Positions 10,317 to 21,961 of a stretch of DNA of 64,000 nt are shown piece by piece. Source of the stretch: Episyrphus balteatus (Eukaryota > Arthropoda > Insecta > Diptera > Syrphidae); the NCBI RefSeq assembly GCF_945859705.1, contig NC_079136.1, positions 81,468,867 through 81,532,866 of the forward strand, written 5' to 3'. Under the pieces are notes generated by a model that saw nothing but the letters and a program-made list of their open reading frames with translations, was not told the origin of the DNA and made no database searches. Positions within the stretch are counted from its first letter, which is position 1. Each line of letters starts with the position of its first letter. A program made the translations under genes and the position numbers.

Positions 10317-10844
10317 ATTAATATAAGTAAGAATTTAAATTTCCATAAATAATGTTACACCATATTATTTCGATATGAAATGTTGGACTTTGTGCTATTT
10401 TCTCAAGCTATATTTCAAAGCTCTTAGCTCTTGAGGCCCAATTTATTTACTCTCCATAACATTTAAAGTGACCATTAAAAATCTGTAAAATCGTATTCAA
10501 ATTTTAAAATTTCCCTTTTTAAATGGCGACTTTCAATTTAATGGAGTCCAATAATTTATTCAGCCAGTTTTTTTTCGAAAAAAAAAAACAAACAATTTTG
10601 GAAAAAAAATTTTTAGTTTTAATAACTTCAATATAAAATTTTTTGGGCAACATTTACTTTAATATGGTATAGAAAAACGTCACTGTTACTGTGGAAAAAT
10701 CTATAATGTTAAAACGTCCTAAGAAGAAAAAAATAAACTATACCTAATTAATTTTTATTGAGGAATAAATTTCATATTTTAGTAAATCAAATTTTACAAT
10801 TGTTAGAGTTGTTTAAAGAAAAAATATTGTTTTCTTTATATACA
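10317..10844. other. Intergenic, nothing recognised
   Basis: AT-rich with homopolymers. No supported ORF or inverted repeat. Confidence 0.45.
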
Positions 10845-11155
10845 GGGTTTTCTTTATATACCAAAAGTCAGGCCAACTTAAGGGCTCTCAGAATTTGGTA
10901 ACTTGTTCATCCCAAATCCTTACGGTTTTCGATTAAATGCAGTGTGAGTGAAGCTAGGAAAAATACTTACTTTGCGACAGTAGTTTGCTTCCTCCGCCCA
11001 AAATTGATTTTTGTTTGATACAATTCATTTGCTAAAACATTGCCTAATAATCCGTAAGGATTTTGGGATGAACAAAGTTACCAAATTCTGAAAGGCCTTA
11101 AGTTGCCCTTTCGCCATATTTCGTTTGAACCATTACTTTTGCGACACCCTATACA
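10845..11155. mobile_element. Foldback MITE
   Basis: The left arm (about 10858-10925: GGCCAACTTAAGGG, GAATTTGGTAACTTGTTCAT, AATCCTTACGG) is inverted on the right (about 11050-11110: CCGTAAGGATT, ATGAACAAAGTTACCAAATT, CCTTAAGTTG). The outer ends TATACAGGGT and ACACCCTATA are imperfect inverted repeats. Confidence 0.7.
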
Positions 11156-11444
11156 CCTACAAAATTTAAAATTAAAAAAAAATTTGTATGCCACTTAGAG
11201 CCAATTTTTCAATAGCCATTTAAAACCCCAGTTATGGCTTATTCCTAGGAATAAAATTTTTTTTTATATTGACATTTATTCTTCTGGTAGTCTAACTGAA
11301 GATTGAAAAATCAGTGCTTAAAAGAAATAATTATTCGACACTTATGTAAAACAAAGTTTAAAGCATTTCATATGCTCGTTTTCAAAAAAATTGATTTTTC
11401 AAAAAAAGTCTATTAGTCCAGTAATTTTAGGTTTTATCTGCGGA

Positions 11445-13095
11445 AAAATTCCTACTGGGCTGAATTTTGGTATACAGCTTAATGACGGCTTTGTTATGAA
11501 GATGTGAAAAATCGACATTGATATCGTGTCCGCGTTAAGAGTTATAGGGGTCAAAAGGTCACAAAAACTGGTTTTTCACGATTTTCAGCAAAACGGTAAG
11601 TCTTATCAAAAAATTTTCAATGCAAGAATTGTAGACCAGATTATTATAAATAAAAAGTATCATGACACTTTTTTTCCTAAGACCCACCGTTTCTTAGGTA
11701 TAACGATTCAAAAAGTTGAAGTTTAGTTGTAATCGTCATAATCCTATTCCTGAAAAAAAAACTCCTAACTGAAAAGTTCCTGAAATTTCATTATTTTTTT
11801 AGCTTGAATTTCGTTTCTCAACTGTTAAGAATATGGGGAAACCAAAAAAAAATAGAAATTTTCGCCATTTTTCCGATTGGGGCCCTTCTCCCGAAACCAT
11901 TTCCCTGGGAATTTTTGTTTAGAATATGTCTGAAAATATACAGGGTGTGCAATAGAGAATAGACAACCCTAAAACGGCTTAAAGCTACACTTATGATTGT
12001 TCTAAAAACTTATAGAAAAAAGTTCTATCGCAACCAGTTCATAAAATATGGACTTTTTTCGTTCAGTGTATTTTAAATTTTATCATCTTATGTTTTCGTT
12101 CACTACAACCACGAATGAATGAATTTTATTTATTTCTTTTTTTATAATTTTCTACAATAATCCATCTTTCTTAAAAATATTCTCCTTATACCAGAATATT
12201 TTTAAGAAAGTTGGCCACCTAGGTTTCTATAGATTTATTTTATACCACAGGTGTTTAAAATTTTTCATAAAATACTTTTTTTACATTTTGCATCAAAAAA
12301 CAGATTTCAAATTTTTTTTTACGAAAATGTGCAATAGCTATGAAATTTTTAAAGTGTTTATGTACTCATCCAATTATTGTAGAAAATTATAAAAAAAAAA
12401 AAAAAAAATTCATTCATTCGTGGTTGTAGTGAACGAAAACATAAGATGATAAAATTCAAAATACACTGAACGAAAAAAAGTCCATATTTTATGAACTGGT
12501 TGCGATAGAACTTTTTTCTATCTGTTTTTAGAACAATCATAAGTGTAGCTATAAGCCGTTTTAGGGTTGTCCATTCTCTATTGCACACCCTGTATATTTT
12601 CAGACATATTCTAAACAAAAATTCCCAGGGAAATGGTTTCGGGAGAAGGGCCCCAATCGGAAAAATGGCGAAAATTTCCATTTTTTTTTGGTTTCCCCAT
12701 ATTCTTAACAGTTGAGGAACAAAATTCAAGCTAAAAAAATAATGAAATTTCAGGAACTTTTCAGTTAGGAGTTTTTTTTCAGGAATAGGATTATGACGAT
12801 TACAACTAAACTTCAACTTTTTGAATCGTTATACCTAAGAAACGGTGGGTCTTAGGAAAAAAAGTGTCATGATACTTTTTATTTATAATAATCTGGTCTA
12901 CAATTCTTGGATTGAAAATTTTTTGATAAGACTTACCGTTTTGCTGAAAATCGTGAAAAACCAGTTTTTGTGATCTTTTGACCCCTATAACTCTTAACGC
13001 GGACACGATATCAATGTCGATTTTTCACATCTTCATAACAAAGCCGTCATTAAGCTGTATACCAAAATTCAGCCCAGTAGGAATTTTTACGCAGA
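11445..13095. repeat. Giant palindrome, ~715-bp arms
   Basis: The left arm is about 11445-12158 and the right arm about 12371-13095. They are reverse complements with few differences: for example TTCCTACTGGGCTGAATTTT on the left against AAAATTCAGCCCAGTAGGAA on the right, and the outermost ORF-like frames read the same on opposite strands. The spacer (12159-12370) is unique and carries its own hairpin. Inside each arm lies ATACAGGGTGTGCAATAGAG. No terminal duplication identified. Confidence 0.93.
12166..12210. repeat. Hairpin in the spacer of the giant palindrome
   Basis: CTTTCTTAAAAATATTC and GAATATTTTTAAGAAAG form a perfect 17-bp stem with an 11-nt loop. Confidence 0.85.
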
Positions 13096-13480
13096 TTGGG
13101 CTTAAAAATGACTAAAATGACTGGGCTATATACTAAAAAAAAAAAACGGTTCTATGAAAGGTTCTTATTTATTTTAATAGAATTAATCAAAATCACCTCG
13201 AAGCATTATTCGTATGAAATTTCCGTTCCGGCAGATACTTCGCTAGGGCCCAAAGTAGACCCAGCTAGAGTCGTTTTCGACAAAATTAATTTTTTCATTT
13301 TGGTTTTATGGGAGGTACCGTTAATTTTGGTTCAAAAAATAAAATTGAAATTTCGATTCTAGGAAATATTAACAAACTCATAATTGCCAAGTTTGATGAT
13401 ACCAGACAGACAGACAGAATCGCGAGACCAATTTTTTTGGCCTGTGGCTAACAACTCTCAACCATTTTTGTGTGCGTAAA
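13096..13480 (+). repeat. Dispersed repeat ending near a short GACA run
   Basis: Contains a GGTACCGTTAATTTTGGTTC phrase and then CAGACAGACAGACAG (near 13406). A related order (GGTACCGTTA followed by GACA repeats) occurs at 48280-48730, so these are probably relatives. Confidence 0.4.
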
Positions 13481-13640
13481 ATTAATTGGCAAGCATGGAA
13501 GCGACCTACAATTTACCCCCGAGCATAAATGCACTTTTTCATGACAAAATCATGCTCTTGGAGGCATAGCCAATTCCTCGAAAGAGGGAGTACCCCAGAA
13601 AAAAATCTTTTTTTTGTATGTAGGTTCAAGTTAAAAAAAA
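13481..13640 (-). mobile_element. SINE fragment
   Basis: Read on the - strand it has TTTTTTCTGGGGTACT, then CTTTCGAGGAATTG, then GGTAAATTGTAGGTCGCTTC. These match in order the body of the SINE-like copy at 59199-59425 (TTCCGGGGTACT, CTTGCGAAGAATTG, GGTAAATTTTAGGTCTCTTC). The tRNA-like head is missing. Confidence 0.6.
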
Positions 13641-13907
13641 AAGTTTTTGGCATTTTTCTCAATATTTTTGATTATATAAATTATAAAAAATTATAGAAAT
13701 TAATGTCGTAGATCTTTTAATTACATTGGCTTACACAGCCAAATGGCTCCTACTATTTTTTTTTAACTTCCCTTAAAGCAGAGACTCGGAAATACTTAAA
13801 AAAAAAATTATAATGCATACGTTTTCAAATTGGTTTTTGTGTTTTTTTTTTCAAGCATTTAGTGTTCGGGCTATATCTTGAATAATAAATGATCAATCTC
13901 ATTGAAC

Positions 13908-13965
13908 TACTATATATATATACTATACATATATACTATATACATATATATACTATATATAAATT
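13908..13965. repeat. TA-rich microsatellite
   Basis: Imperfect alternation of TATATATACTATACATATA type. Confidence 0.8.
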
Positions 13966-13984
13966 TTAAGTCAATGATCAATCT

Positions 13985-14311
13985 GGGGGTCTATTACGTA
14001 AAACGAAACGAGCGGCAAGTCAACGATACTGAAGTAAACAATAGTCACGACAAAGAGCGATTATGTAAAACGAGAAAGTCGTTTGGCCAAACTAGACCGA
14101 AAAAAATATTTTTTTTAGACTCACATGAATTTTACCAGCAAACGCAATAATATTGTGACAGCTGAACGAAAACGAAAGTTAAACGGTAGGTAAATGGCAG
14201 TCATAAAGATTAACGAGTATCGTTGAAGTAAAACGATTATCGTAATACGTAGTCGCATTTCAACGAAAACGAAGTAGTTTTAACGATAATCGTTTTACAA
14301 AATAAGGCCCC
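13985..14311. mobile_element. MITE with imperfect ~21-bp terminal inverted repeats
   Basis: The left end GGGGGTCTATTACGTAAAAC pairs imperfectly with the right end read in reverse (GGGGCCTTATTTTGTAAAAC). The interior repeats AAACGA/TCGTTTTAC motifs in both orientations. No ORF. Confidence 0.65.
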
Positions 14312-15134
14312 TGAATACACAAACAAAAACACAGGAATGACTTTTCTTTCTCACTTCAGAAGTTTGTCCAATGAATCAAAATATTTTTAAATAAGGAAAT
14401 TTCTTAAAAGAAATTTTTGCAAACCATATTATTCTTCTTCTGAATTTGAAATTGTATGTAGGCGACAAGACCGCCTATGGCAACAAGACCGTTTTTGTAC
14501 TATGTTGTATGAAAAAAGTAAAATTGGCAGCACTTACAATACAAAATAGGTGTCTTTTGGTATGACTGATTACGTCTGTAAGTTTTAGCAAGTTTGGTTG
14601 AGACGCCGAAGAGTAACGGTAAATTTTGTAATTTTTCATCAAATTTTTATCGTTCATATGAAAAGTCAGTAGTATTTTTAATACTGAAAAAATTTAAATT
14701 TTTATCTTTTCCCTTTTTTATAATAGAAAGTGAATATTCAAAAGAATTTTCTGAGAAGGAGTCATAAAGATAAATTTAAAAAAAATAATCCAGATATGAT
14801 ATACTGAGGCAAGACCATCCATGGGCAAAATTGGAAGCTCTGGTAGCTAAAAAAAAAATGAAAGCAGGTCACCGTTAAATCTTCCAAAAAGCATTTTTTT
14901 GTTAGAAGTTTTTTCAAAACTTATCGTCTTTTGTTCAATATTTTTTTATTTTTATTTATAATGAGAGCTCTTACAATAAACAATTAACCTAATGAATAAA
15001 GGCGTCATTTTAATTAAAATTTGTTTTTTATTTGCTTTGTAAGCCCATCTAACTTGCCCTACATAAGGAACTTTTTGTAAAAAATATAAATTTTCTATCG
15101 ATATGAACCGTTTAAAATTTTTAAATAAAATATT
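14312..15134. other. Intergenic, nothing recognised
   Basis: AT-rich sequence. A short phrase GGCGACAAGACCG recurs loosely as GAGGCAAGACC nearby, but no gene is supported. Confidence 0.4.
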
Positions 15135-15323
15135 CGACCTTATCAAGAATTCCATTCGTATCGGAAATTTGCTACGATTCCCTAAAAAGCAATCACGGAA
15201 TCCGTTCTTAATGGAAAATTTCATACAAATCGTCACTACGATCGGATTTTGTGAATTTTTTTTTTTTTTTTTTGGGAATCGTAGAGAATTTCCGATACGA
15301 AGGGAATTCGTGATAAGGCCGAT
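15135..15323. repeat. Palindromic MITE-like element
   Basis: The left arm (15135-15185: CCTTATCAAGAATTCC, CGTATCGGAAATTT, TACGATTCCC) is inverted on the right (15275-15323: GGGAATCGTA, AATTTCCGATACG, GGAATTCGTGATAAGG). The spacer has a T16-type run. Confidence 0.8.
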
Positions 15324-17251
15324 CGTAAAAAAAATTCAAGAAAAACTATGCAACAAAAAAGGACACTTTTGACTAAATTAGCATATTTTTATGTTCTGAA
15401 CATTTATTGATATAAAGGAGAAAAGAAAATCATAAAAAAATTTTATCCGCAATCTTACCCATCTTTTCTTCTTTATGTGCTCAGTCTCTATAAATCCTTA
15501 GAATATAAAAACTTAGATTGAAGATTGAATAAATCACTTCATTTTACCCAAATGAGGCGAAAATTGTTTAAATTAAAATTTTTGAGGGAAATTACATATA
15601 TGTATCTCATTTTCTTTTTCGACATGCTATAAGCTGCGAGCGGTTTTTAAGACATTTTAATATAAGGGTACTAACGTTTTTGTTGGCATTTATTTAAATT
15701 TATTGTAACGTGCTGAACAAATTTTTCTTTAAAAACCTCTAAATGGAGATACCATTTTTAAAAGTTTTGCGTTGCAATTGTGTTTTTTAATGTCACATTG
15801 CACGAGGTTATTTGGTCGTAATATCTTACAGTAAACCCTCACAGGATGAATTAAGCTGTTCCAAAACTTTAATACATTAAACATACCATTCCATTATTTA
15901 GTTTCTAAGGCTCTTAGAAGTACGAAGATCCGAGGAAGCCTTCACGTTAAAAATACCGTCTTTAAAAAATAGAACAAGACCGATTGTTTCCATGTTCAAA
16001 GGAGAACCCCGTCAAAAAGGCAGGTCAACCCTGCGAACGCCACAGGCGGATCACTAGTGTGAAGCAAATACGTGGGAGAATTATGATACATATCATACAT
16101 ATCTCGTCGAATTTTCATGTTTTCGTAGAAATATTTAGCATATAAAAACAAAAACCGACACTGACAAACTGAAGTCATATTTTTTAAATTCTTGTCTTAT
16201 TTTATTCCGCACTCCAAAATATTTGCTCTTTGCAAAAGAATTTCTTCCTCATTTAGTATACAATTAGTGTTGAACAAACCATAAGTTTGGTTTCCTTGTT
16301 AAACCCGTACTTAACTTTGTAAATATAAAACAAATAACTAATTTAATATTCGTATTTTACTTTATTTTATTTTATTTTTTTGTATCACTTAAGTTAGGAC
16401 AGAGTAGGAAAGAAGAAAAAAATATCTATCAACTTACAATACTTACATTAGTTTGTGTATGTTCTTAAGACATTAATATTAATATAATAATAATAAATAT
16501 AACAAATATGTATAAGCAAAAAAAAAAAATAATAATAACAATATGTGAATGTGAACAATTTGTTTTTTCTTCTATTTCAATTCATTTCCATCATAAACGT
16601 TTCTAAAAACTTCCTGCTTACAAAAAATAAGAATTAAACGCTTTTCATAGTACAAACTTCACTATCGGTATTTTAATATAGCAAACATATTATGAGAACA
16701 CGTTAGTGTTTAGTTATTTATATGTATATCTGACAAAAAAACAAAAAATTCTAGTGCTTAATTGTTTATTACAGATTTCAGATTTCAAATTCATTCATAA
16801 TAAGAAAATATACAACGAGAAAATATAGGAATACAGAATATAAATACTGAAATCTCATAAGCTCCTCTCATTAACAAAAATTTACTGCATACAAAACACA
16901 TATACGATTTAAGCTTAAACTTTAACATTGTAAATTAGTGCGTTGTTTATTATGTATGTTTATTGTAAGTATACGGTTAAGAATAGGAGAAATATTAAAT
17001 TGTTTTCAATTATCAAAAGCTACATTCAATTGTGATAAGCAAAGTTCTTATCGCAACGTCCTTTTGGTGTGCACTTTTCGCTCTTCTGTTATCATCATGT
17101 TATTTTTTCTTAAATTTCTCGATATAAAAATATATTATATTTTTTTTTGTAGAAAATTTTGTTGTTTTTATAATATCTAAATGTATAAATTGTTTATAAA
17201 AAAAAAGTTTAAGCTTCAATATAAAGAGAAATATAATTAAGAAAAATAAAC
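15324..17251 (-). other. 3' flank and likely 3' UTR of the SH3 adaptor gene
   Basis: Lies directly downstream of the - strand stop codon (17252-17254). Several AATAAA-type signals occur on the - strand, so the cleavage site cannot be fixed. No other gene is supported. Confidence 0.4.
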
Positions 17252-17383
17252 TTAAGGCATTGGTATGTTTTCGGGTATGTATTCAAGAAAATTCGCCGGA
17301 AATTGTCCCTGTCTTCCATCAGGGGTTTCTCCAAAGAGCCAGTCTTCGTTTATTCTGTATAAAACAGTTACATAATCATTTTC
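17252..17383 (-). CDS. SH3 adaptor, last coding exon (second half of the C-terminal SH3)
   Basis: Starts after the acceptor TTTTAATTTTAG (AG at 17385-17384) in phase 0. It encodes the second half of SH3 domain 2: ENDYVTVL, then NEDWLFGE (binding Trp at about residue 568, numbering from the Met at 21949), then GQFPANFLEYIP (P582, F585). It ends NIPMP then TAA at 17254-17252. The protein stops only about ten residues after the SH3 fold, so this domain is the true C-terminus. The 65-bp intron before it (17384-17448) has donor GTAAATAT. Confidence 0.9.
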   Translation of the reverse strand, partial: ENDYVTVLYRINEDWLFGETPDGRQGQFPANFLEYIPENIPMP

Positions 17384-17448
17384 CTAAAATTAAAAAAAAG
17401 TTTAAATTTACATTTATTTTGTATAGAAAGAATTTCATTTATATTTAC

Positions 17449-17793
17449 TTGAAATATTAAATCACCAGGTTCACCAGCATCGAAAGTATAGATACATCGT
17501 ACTTGATTTGAATTATTGTTTGCATTTAGTGCTTTAGCACTACTGCCAAAGCTATTTGTTAATTGTTTCTCCTCGTGATGATAACTTTGAGTATATGACG
17601 ATGATGAAGAGGAACTGCTTTGGGTGAGAGTTGATAGAGAAGTTGTCGTTGTCCTTGAAATGTCAGTATAATCTTTTAAGGGTACTTTGATGTCAATGTA
17701 ATTTGTTGGAAATATTCCTTCACAGCCACTTCGGTTACGACCTCTCAACCATTCGTCGTTGAGTTTTTCCAAAATGTATATTTTTTCATTTTC
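17449..17793 (-). CDS. SH3 adaptor, middle exon (end of SH3-1, linker, start of SH3-2)
   Basis: 345 bases, phase 0 at both ends (acceptor TTGTAATCAACAG, donor GTAAATA). It completes SH3-1 with the expected landmarks: NDEWLRG (W453) and GCEGIFPTNYI (P467, Y470). A Ser/Thr-rich linker of about 60 residues follows, then SH3-2 begins at VRCIYTF (536-542) and breaks at the intron after DLIFQ. Both SH3 domains are interrupted by an intron at the same structural place, just before the E-N-(E/D) that starts the RT loop's far side. This suggests the two domains arose by an internal duplication. Confidence 0.92.
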
Positions 17794-17879
17794 CTGTTGA
17801 TTACAATAAAAAAAAAATAAATTTCCAATTTAATAAGGAATGTTTGTTCAAATTAATGTTAAAAAATGTTTAAGAAAAC

Positions 17880-19085
17880 TAAGGTATGCTTTTTTTAGAC
17901 CGGAAATTAGTCTCCAAGAAATTGGACGATGATGGGCAAAATATCCGTCCAACCGATCAAAGATGTGAAAACAGCGATATCGATACTCAAATTGCATAAA
18001 GGTGCTGGTGTAGATGATGGCCGAACTGTTTAAGGGAGGTGGAGATGATCTGGTCAGGAGCATAGATCATTAAATCTTTAATACATTATATGGTCGGAAG
18101 AAAGTATGCCCAATGAATAGCAACTTATCACACTATGCCCCATCTACAAGAAGGGAGACGAATTGCGCCAACTTTAGAGGTACACGTCTTCTCAACGCAT
18201 AACAAATTTTGTCGGCTATTTTGTGTGATTGCCTAGAACCTCTGCCAAAGACGTGATCGGCCCCTTTTAGTGTGGTTTTAGGTAAGAGAAATCTACCATC
18301 GACCAAATCTACACACTCCGACAAATTTTAGATAAAACCCAAGAATAACAAATCGATGCACACCATCTTCTAAATAGAGACGAGTTTTATAGACCCATTT
18401 TCGCTGCTCCGTCAATGTCGGCAGGAACATTACCGAAGCCTATGATGTCAAGAAAGTTAACGACAAGGTATTGCACTACCATGCAACCTCTTTAACATCG
18501 TACGTGAAGCTATTGTGAGCAGTTCAACACCAGTGGTACAACTTTTCTGAGTCCTTTTAATTTCTGGCTAATGCGGATGAAATTGACATTATCCGCTGAA
18601 TGAAGCGAGCTGTCAGTGGTGCATTTGCTGTTGTTGAGATGGAGGCGGTAAAAATGGGTTCCACTGTAATCTGGCACAATGACATTAGAGCATAGTGCAG
18701 AAATCAAGCAAAGAATCACTCTTGCACATCGCTGTTTTTTCGAGCTAAGAGGGCATTTAAGCAGTAAAGCTCTTCCTCTAAGATAAAGGATAAAATACAA
18801 CCACGAGCTTTACGGGTTTTACAGGGACATCGCCCTGCTAAGAAAGCTGAAAGCAGCAGTTAAGATGGCTGAGAAAAGTGGAGCGTATGAACACCGACGC
18901 ACCAGCACGTAGTTTTCGTGTCTAACCCCGATGGGCAACGTGGAAGAGGAAGACCTCATCTTAGATGGCTCCCTCAGTTGGAGAACAACCACAACCAACT
19001 TGATGTGCGTAGCTAAAGACAGCTAGCTGGCTGAAGAGGGTTGTTGGTTTAGTTCAAGAACCAATCCTGGACTGTGAGCCACCTT
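17880..19085 (+). pseudogene. Decayed non-LTR retrotransposon RT region (relic)
   Basis: On the + strand the three frames in turn give DVKTAISILKLHKGAGVDD, AELFKGGGDDLVRS, CPIYKKGDE, then STIDQIYTLRQILDKTQE, ANADEIDIIR and finally RGRGRPHLRWLPQLENN with NQLDVRS. These are, in the right order, the pre-finger, RT and C-terminal motifs of the family also seen at 5536-5868. Many stops and frameshifts show it is long dead. The YADD-equivalent reads ANADE, so the active site is lost. Confidence 0.85.
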
Positions 19086-19715
19086 ACAAGTAAATACAAA
19101 AGCTCTTTCTGCCCAAGTTGTAGAAACGAATATGAAAACGAAATGATCGCCCACGTTTTTTATAATTTTCAGGCTCATGTACAGTAAAAAACCGATTTTT
19201 TGACGAAATTATTAGGTTTTTCAAAAAATTTGGCAAAATTTTCGAATATTTGTATTCTATGTTGTGTTTTGGTTTCACATATCCTTTTATATAACTCTCA
19301 AACCCCTAATACTATCATATTCGATTTCTTCAATAAACTCGAATTATTCATTTTTTCAACTAAAAATTATTTTAATCAATTTTTCGCGTCGGTTTTTTTT
19401 TTTAATTTTATAAATAAAATTTTGTAGAGCGTTCAATTTTATTCAAGAAAATGATGAAATCTAGCCCTTTTGATAAACCATTAAAAGGATACAAAATTCT
19501 AAACACAAATACACAATCTTTCCCATACAAATCGTATGGGAAATAGAAATTTGCGATGCGGCGGTACTAAATGTTAACATTAAGGCTGAAACTTTTACAG
19601 TATTTTTTTTTTCGTCATTTCCAACAATATTTTCGGTAATGCTTTGAACCAAAAAAAATTTTTTTTGAATCAGTCTAATGAATATGATCAATTTCTCTGC
19701 AGCCAATTTAATTTA

Positions 19716-20036
19716 TAGTGGACTCTCGCTTACTAGAACATACGATAACTTGAACAATCCAATAACTTGAACATCCTATTTTCTTGAACTTTTTTATTGC
19801 TGACTCTATAAGTTGAATAATTAAACTATTTGAAGCTCTATAACTTGAACTAATAAATTGTATTTCAACAGAAGTTTGAATTTCCTCAATTTGGGTTACT
19901 ACGATTGCAAATCGTGTTTTTTGTCATTTACATAATAACAAATTGAATTCATACAAAAACGGAGACTTTTTTTATGTTCCAGTAACTTGAACAGGCCTGG
20001 TTTCGTATGTGTTCAAGTTAGCAAGATTTCACCGTA
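19716..20036. mobile_element. Pogo-like MITE
   Basis: TA-flanked ends: left GTGGACTCTCGCTTAC and right (reverse complement) GTGAAATCTTGCTAAC, 12 of 16 matching. The interior repeats AACTTGAAC many times in both orientations. Non-coding. Confidence 0.65.
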
Positions 20037-20204
20037 ATTTAAAAACCTTCTAAGCACTCACATCTTATTCGAAGAATGGTATGAAAACGGCGCATTCCAG
20101 AACTAATTGGTTCATATCTAGTATTTCTACCTACCTACCTAAATGCTCCTTCGGCGTATTCGAAAGTAAAATCCTTCCTAAGCTTAATGGCCCCATTTAA
20201 CTCA

Positions 20205-20450
20205 AAAGCCAAGAATTCATATGGTTAAGAAGTTACAAGGACTAAGTTCACGAACTATGCCAATTAGAATGGCTGGAAAACGTAGAGCAAATGAACATCA
20301 ACCCTCCTTTTCGTTAAGCATTTAACGCCAAACAGAGGGAGACTTATTCTCTTATGGAACGATCAGGTTGAAAATGATCTCCAATAAATTGAGATGCGAA
20401 ATTGAGACTGCAATCCACAGTGGCCTGGAAGATGCTATTGAATGCCGCTT
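20205..20450 (+). pseudogene. C-terminal relic of the same non-LTR family
   Basis: Frames give WLRSYKD, LEWLENVEQMN and, near the end, AIHSGLEDAIE. These correspond to the WRRRYK, WLGHVERMD and IHSGL blocks of the 5536-5868 copy. Heavily decayed. Confidence 0.6.
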
Positions 20451-20635
20451 TAACAACAACTCTTCTAATAAAGATCTTATTTGCAATTTTTTATAAATAA
20501 AATAAAGCTGTATTTTGTAAATGATTATTCTAAACCAAAAGAAGTAGCTAATATAAGGGTCAGTCCCAAATATACTCAGCAAATAAAAGTAAAATGTATC
20601 TAAGCAAACATAAATTAAATAAATAGTATACTCAC

Positions 20636-21961
20636 CCTAAAACTAAGATCACCTTCGACTGCACCCTCGAATTCATAAAGAGCAATGCCGTATGCTTGTT
20701 CGTTAGCACTATCATCATAATTAGCACCCAAACTCAATGCATCTACGTCACCTTTAATTACATCCAAAATACTAATTCCACCTGGTGGCGGTGGTGGTGG
20801 TGGACAATTTGGCATTGGTGGTGAAGGGGGCGTTATAGCGTCCCCATTTAATAATGATGACTGTGACTGTTTTGCACCTATAGCAAGGTCATACCTTGCC
20901 TGTTCCAACGTCGGTGGTTTTGGTGCTTTAGGCTTTTGAGAGATTTTCGGTTTAATAATTGTTGGCATATGCAACAGAGGAGGTGGAGGAAGCAAACTCT
21001 TTCCATTACATAATTGATTATCCGTGTTTTGTTGTATTCGATTAGTGACAATACTATAGTTTCGAACTGGGGCACTGCCCAGTGTTGTATGAGAACTTAA
21101 ATCAGTGCCACCATTATTGAAAGCATCCCATGGATCTAGTGGACTTGTTGTGGCGCGACTACTACTGAAATCATCCTCGAATCCTGACTCTGGTTGGGAC
21201 ACACTTCCATTGTTTGGCGAACTAAAGTTCGAATCCGAACTGAAACTATCAACAGAAACACAATCACTATTTGATTTTTGTGTGAATGTTGGAGAACTGG
21301 GGGGCGAATCAAAACTGATCAGCTGGACATTGGTTTCTGAAGATGGTGGCGCCAACGTTGTTGGTGGAAATGAATATAAAGAGTTTGAGTGTGATTGACC
21401 TGAGCTGGTACCGTAAAATGAACTAGAATTTGCAGAAGCGACGTATGCACCTGGCCTCTGAGATGGCCGTTTTGGTGCTTTAGTTGACTTTTTACGTCCA
21501 AATATATTCGATAGGATGTTCACCGATTGGGTTGGTGGTGTTGTATGGCCATTATTTATTTTAGGTGGTGGTGGTCGTTTAGGCGGTGGTGGCCTAGGTG
21601 GAGGTGCCTTTTTGCCATTGACCATTGGTTCAAAGGGTGATCCATCCCAGTTTGTTGTCGGTGCATATCGAACATTTGCCGCTGGGAATTTTCTAGTAAT
21701 TGACGACGAATTTGTTAGACCATTAGACGTTAGGGAATTATTACTGTTACTGCGGTATATGGATGAGGTGGATGCGTAATTACTTCCACCGCCCTTAGGA
21801 ACGCCTTTTGTAGGCGGAGGTGGGAGTTTTATTGTTAACTTAGGTACGACGCCCCCATTTTGCTGTTGTCGTTGGTATTGTGATAAATTATTATTGTTAT
21901 TGCCGACGCTTGTTGGTGGAGGAGGTGCGGGACGTGATGGAATTGTCATGCTATGGGGTTT
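20636..21961 (-). CDS. SH3 adaptor (SH3D19/Eve-1-like), large proline-rich exon
   Basis: A coding exon on the - strand after the acceptor TTTTTTACAG (AG at 21963-21962). The frame is open from the first base (K-P-H-S-Met), so the Met at 21949 may be internal. From that Met it gives 438 residues. It opens SRPAPPPPTS and carries several SH3-binding-type proline runs (PPPPTK, PPPRPPPPKRPPPP, PNCPPPPPPP), a basic patch GRKKSTKAPKRP, Ser-rich disordered stretches, and a DPWDAF motif (about 21119-21136). DPW motifs bind the AP-2 alpha ear in endocytic proteins. It ends with the first half of SH3-1, YGIALYEFEGAVEGDLSFR (420-438; ALYEF at 423-427). Proline-rich N-terminus plus terminal SH3 domains suggests an SH3D19-like endocytic or actin adaptor. 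The exact orthologue is uncertain; other multi-SH3 adaptors are possible. Confidence 0.9.

Larger units (their letters stand above)
17794..20635 (-). other. 2.8-kb intron within SH3-1 of the adaptor gene
   Basis: Donor GTGAGTATAC (from 20635) and acceptor ATCAACAG (to 17794) on the - strand. It holds decayed retrotransposon and MITE insertions annotated separately, all in non-coding sequence. Confidence 0.88.

Noticed and set aside
11526..11726. A 66-codon ORF found in nearly identical form on both strands (also 12806-13006)
   Set aside because: The two copies are the arms of the giant palindrome. The identity comes from the inverted repeat, not from protein conservation.
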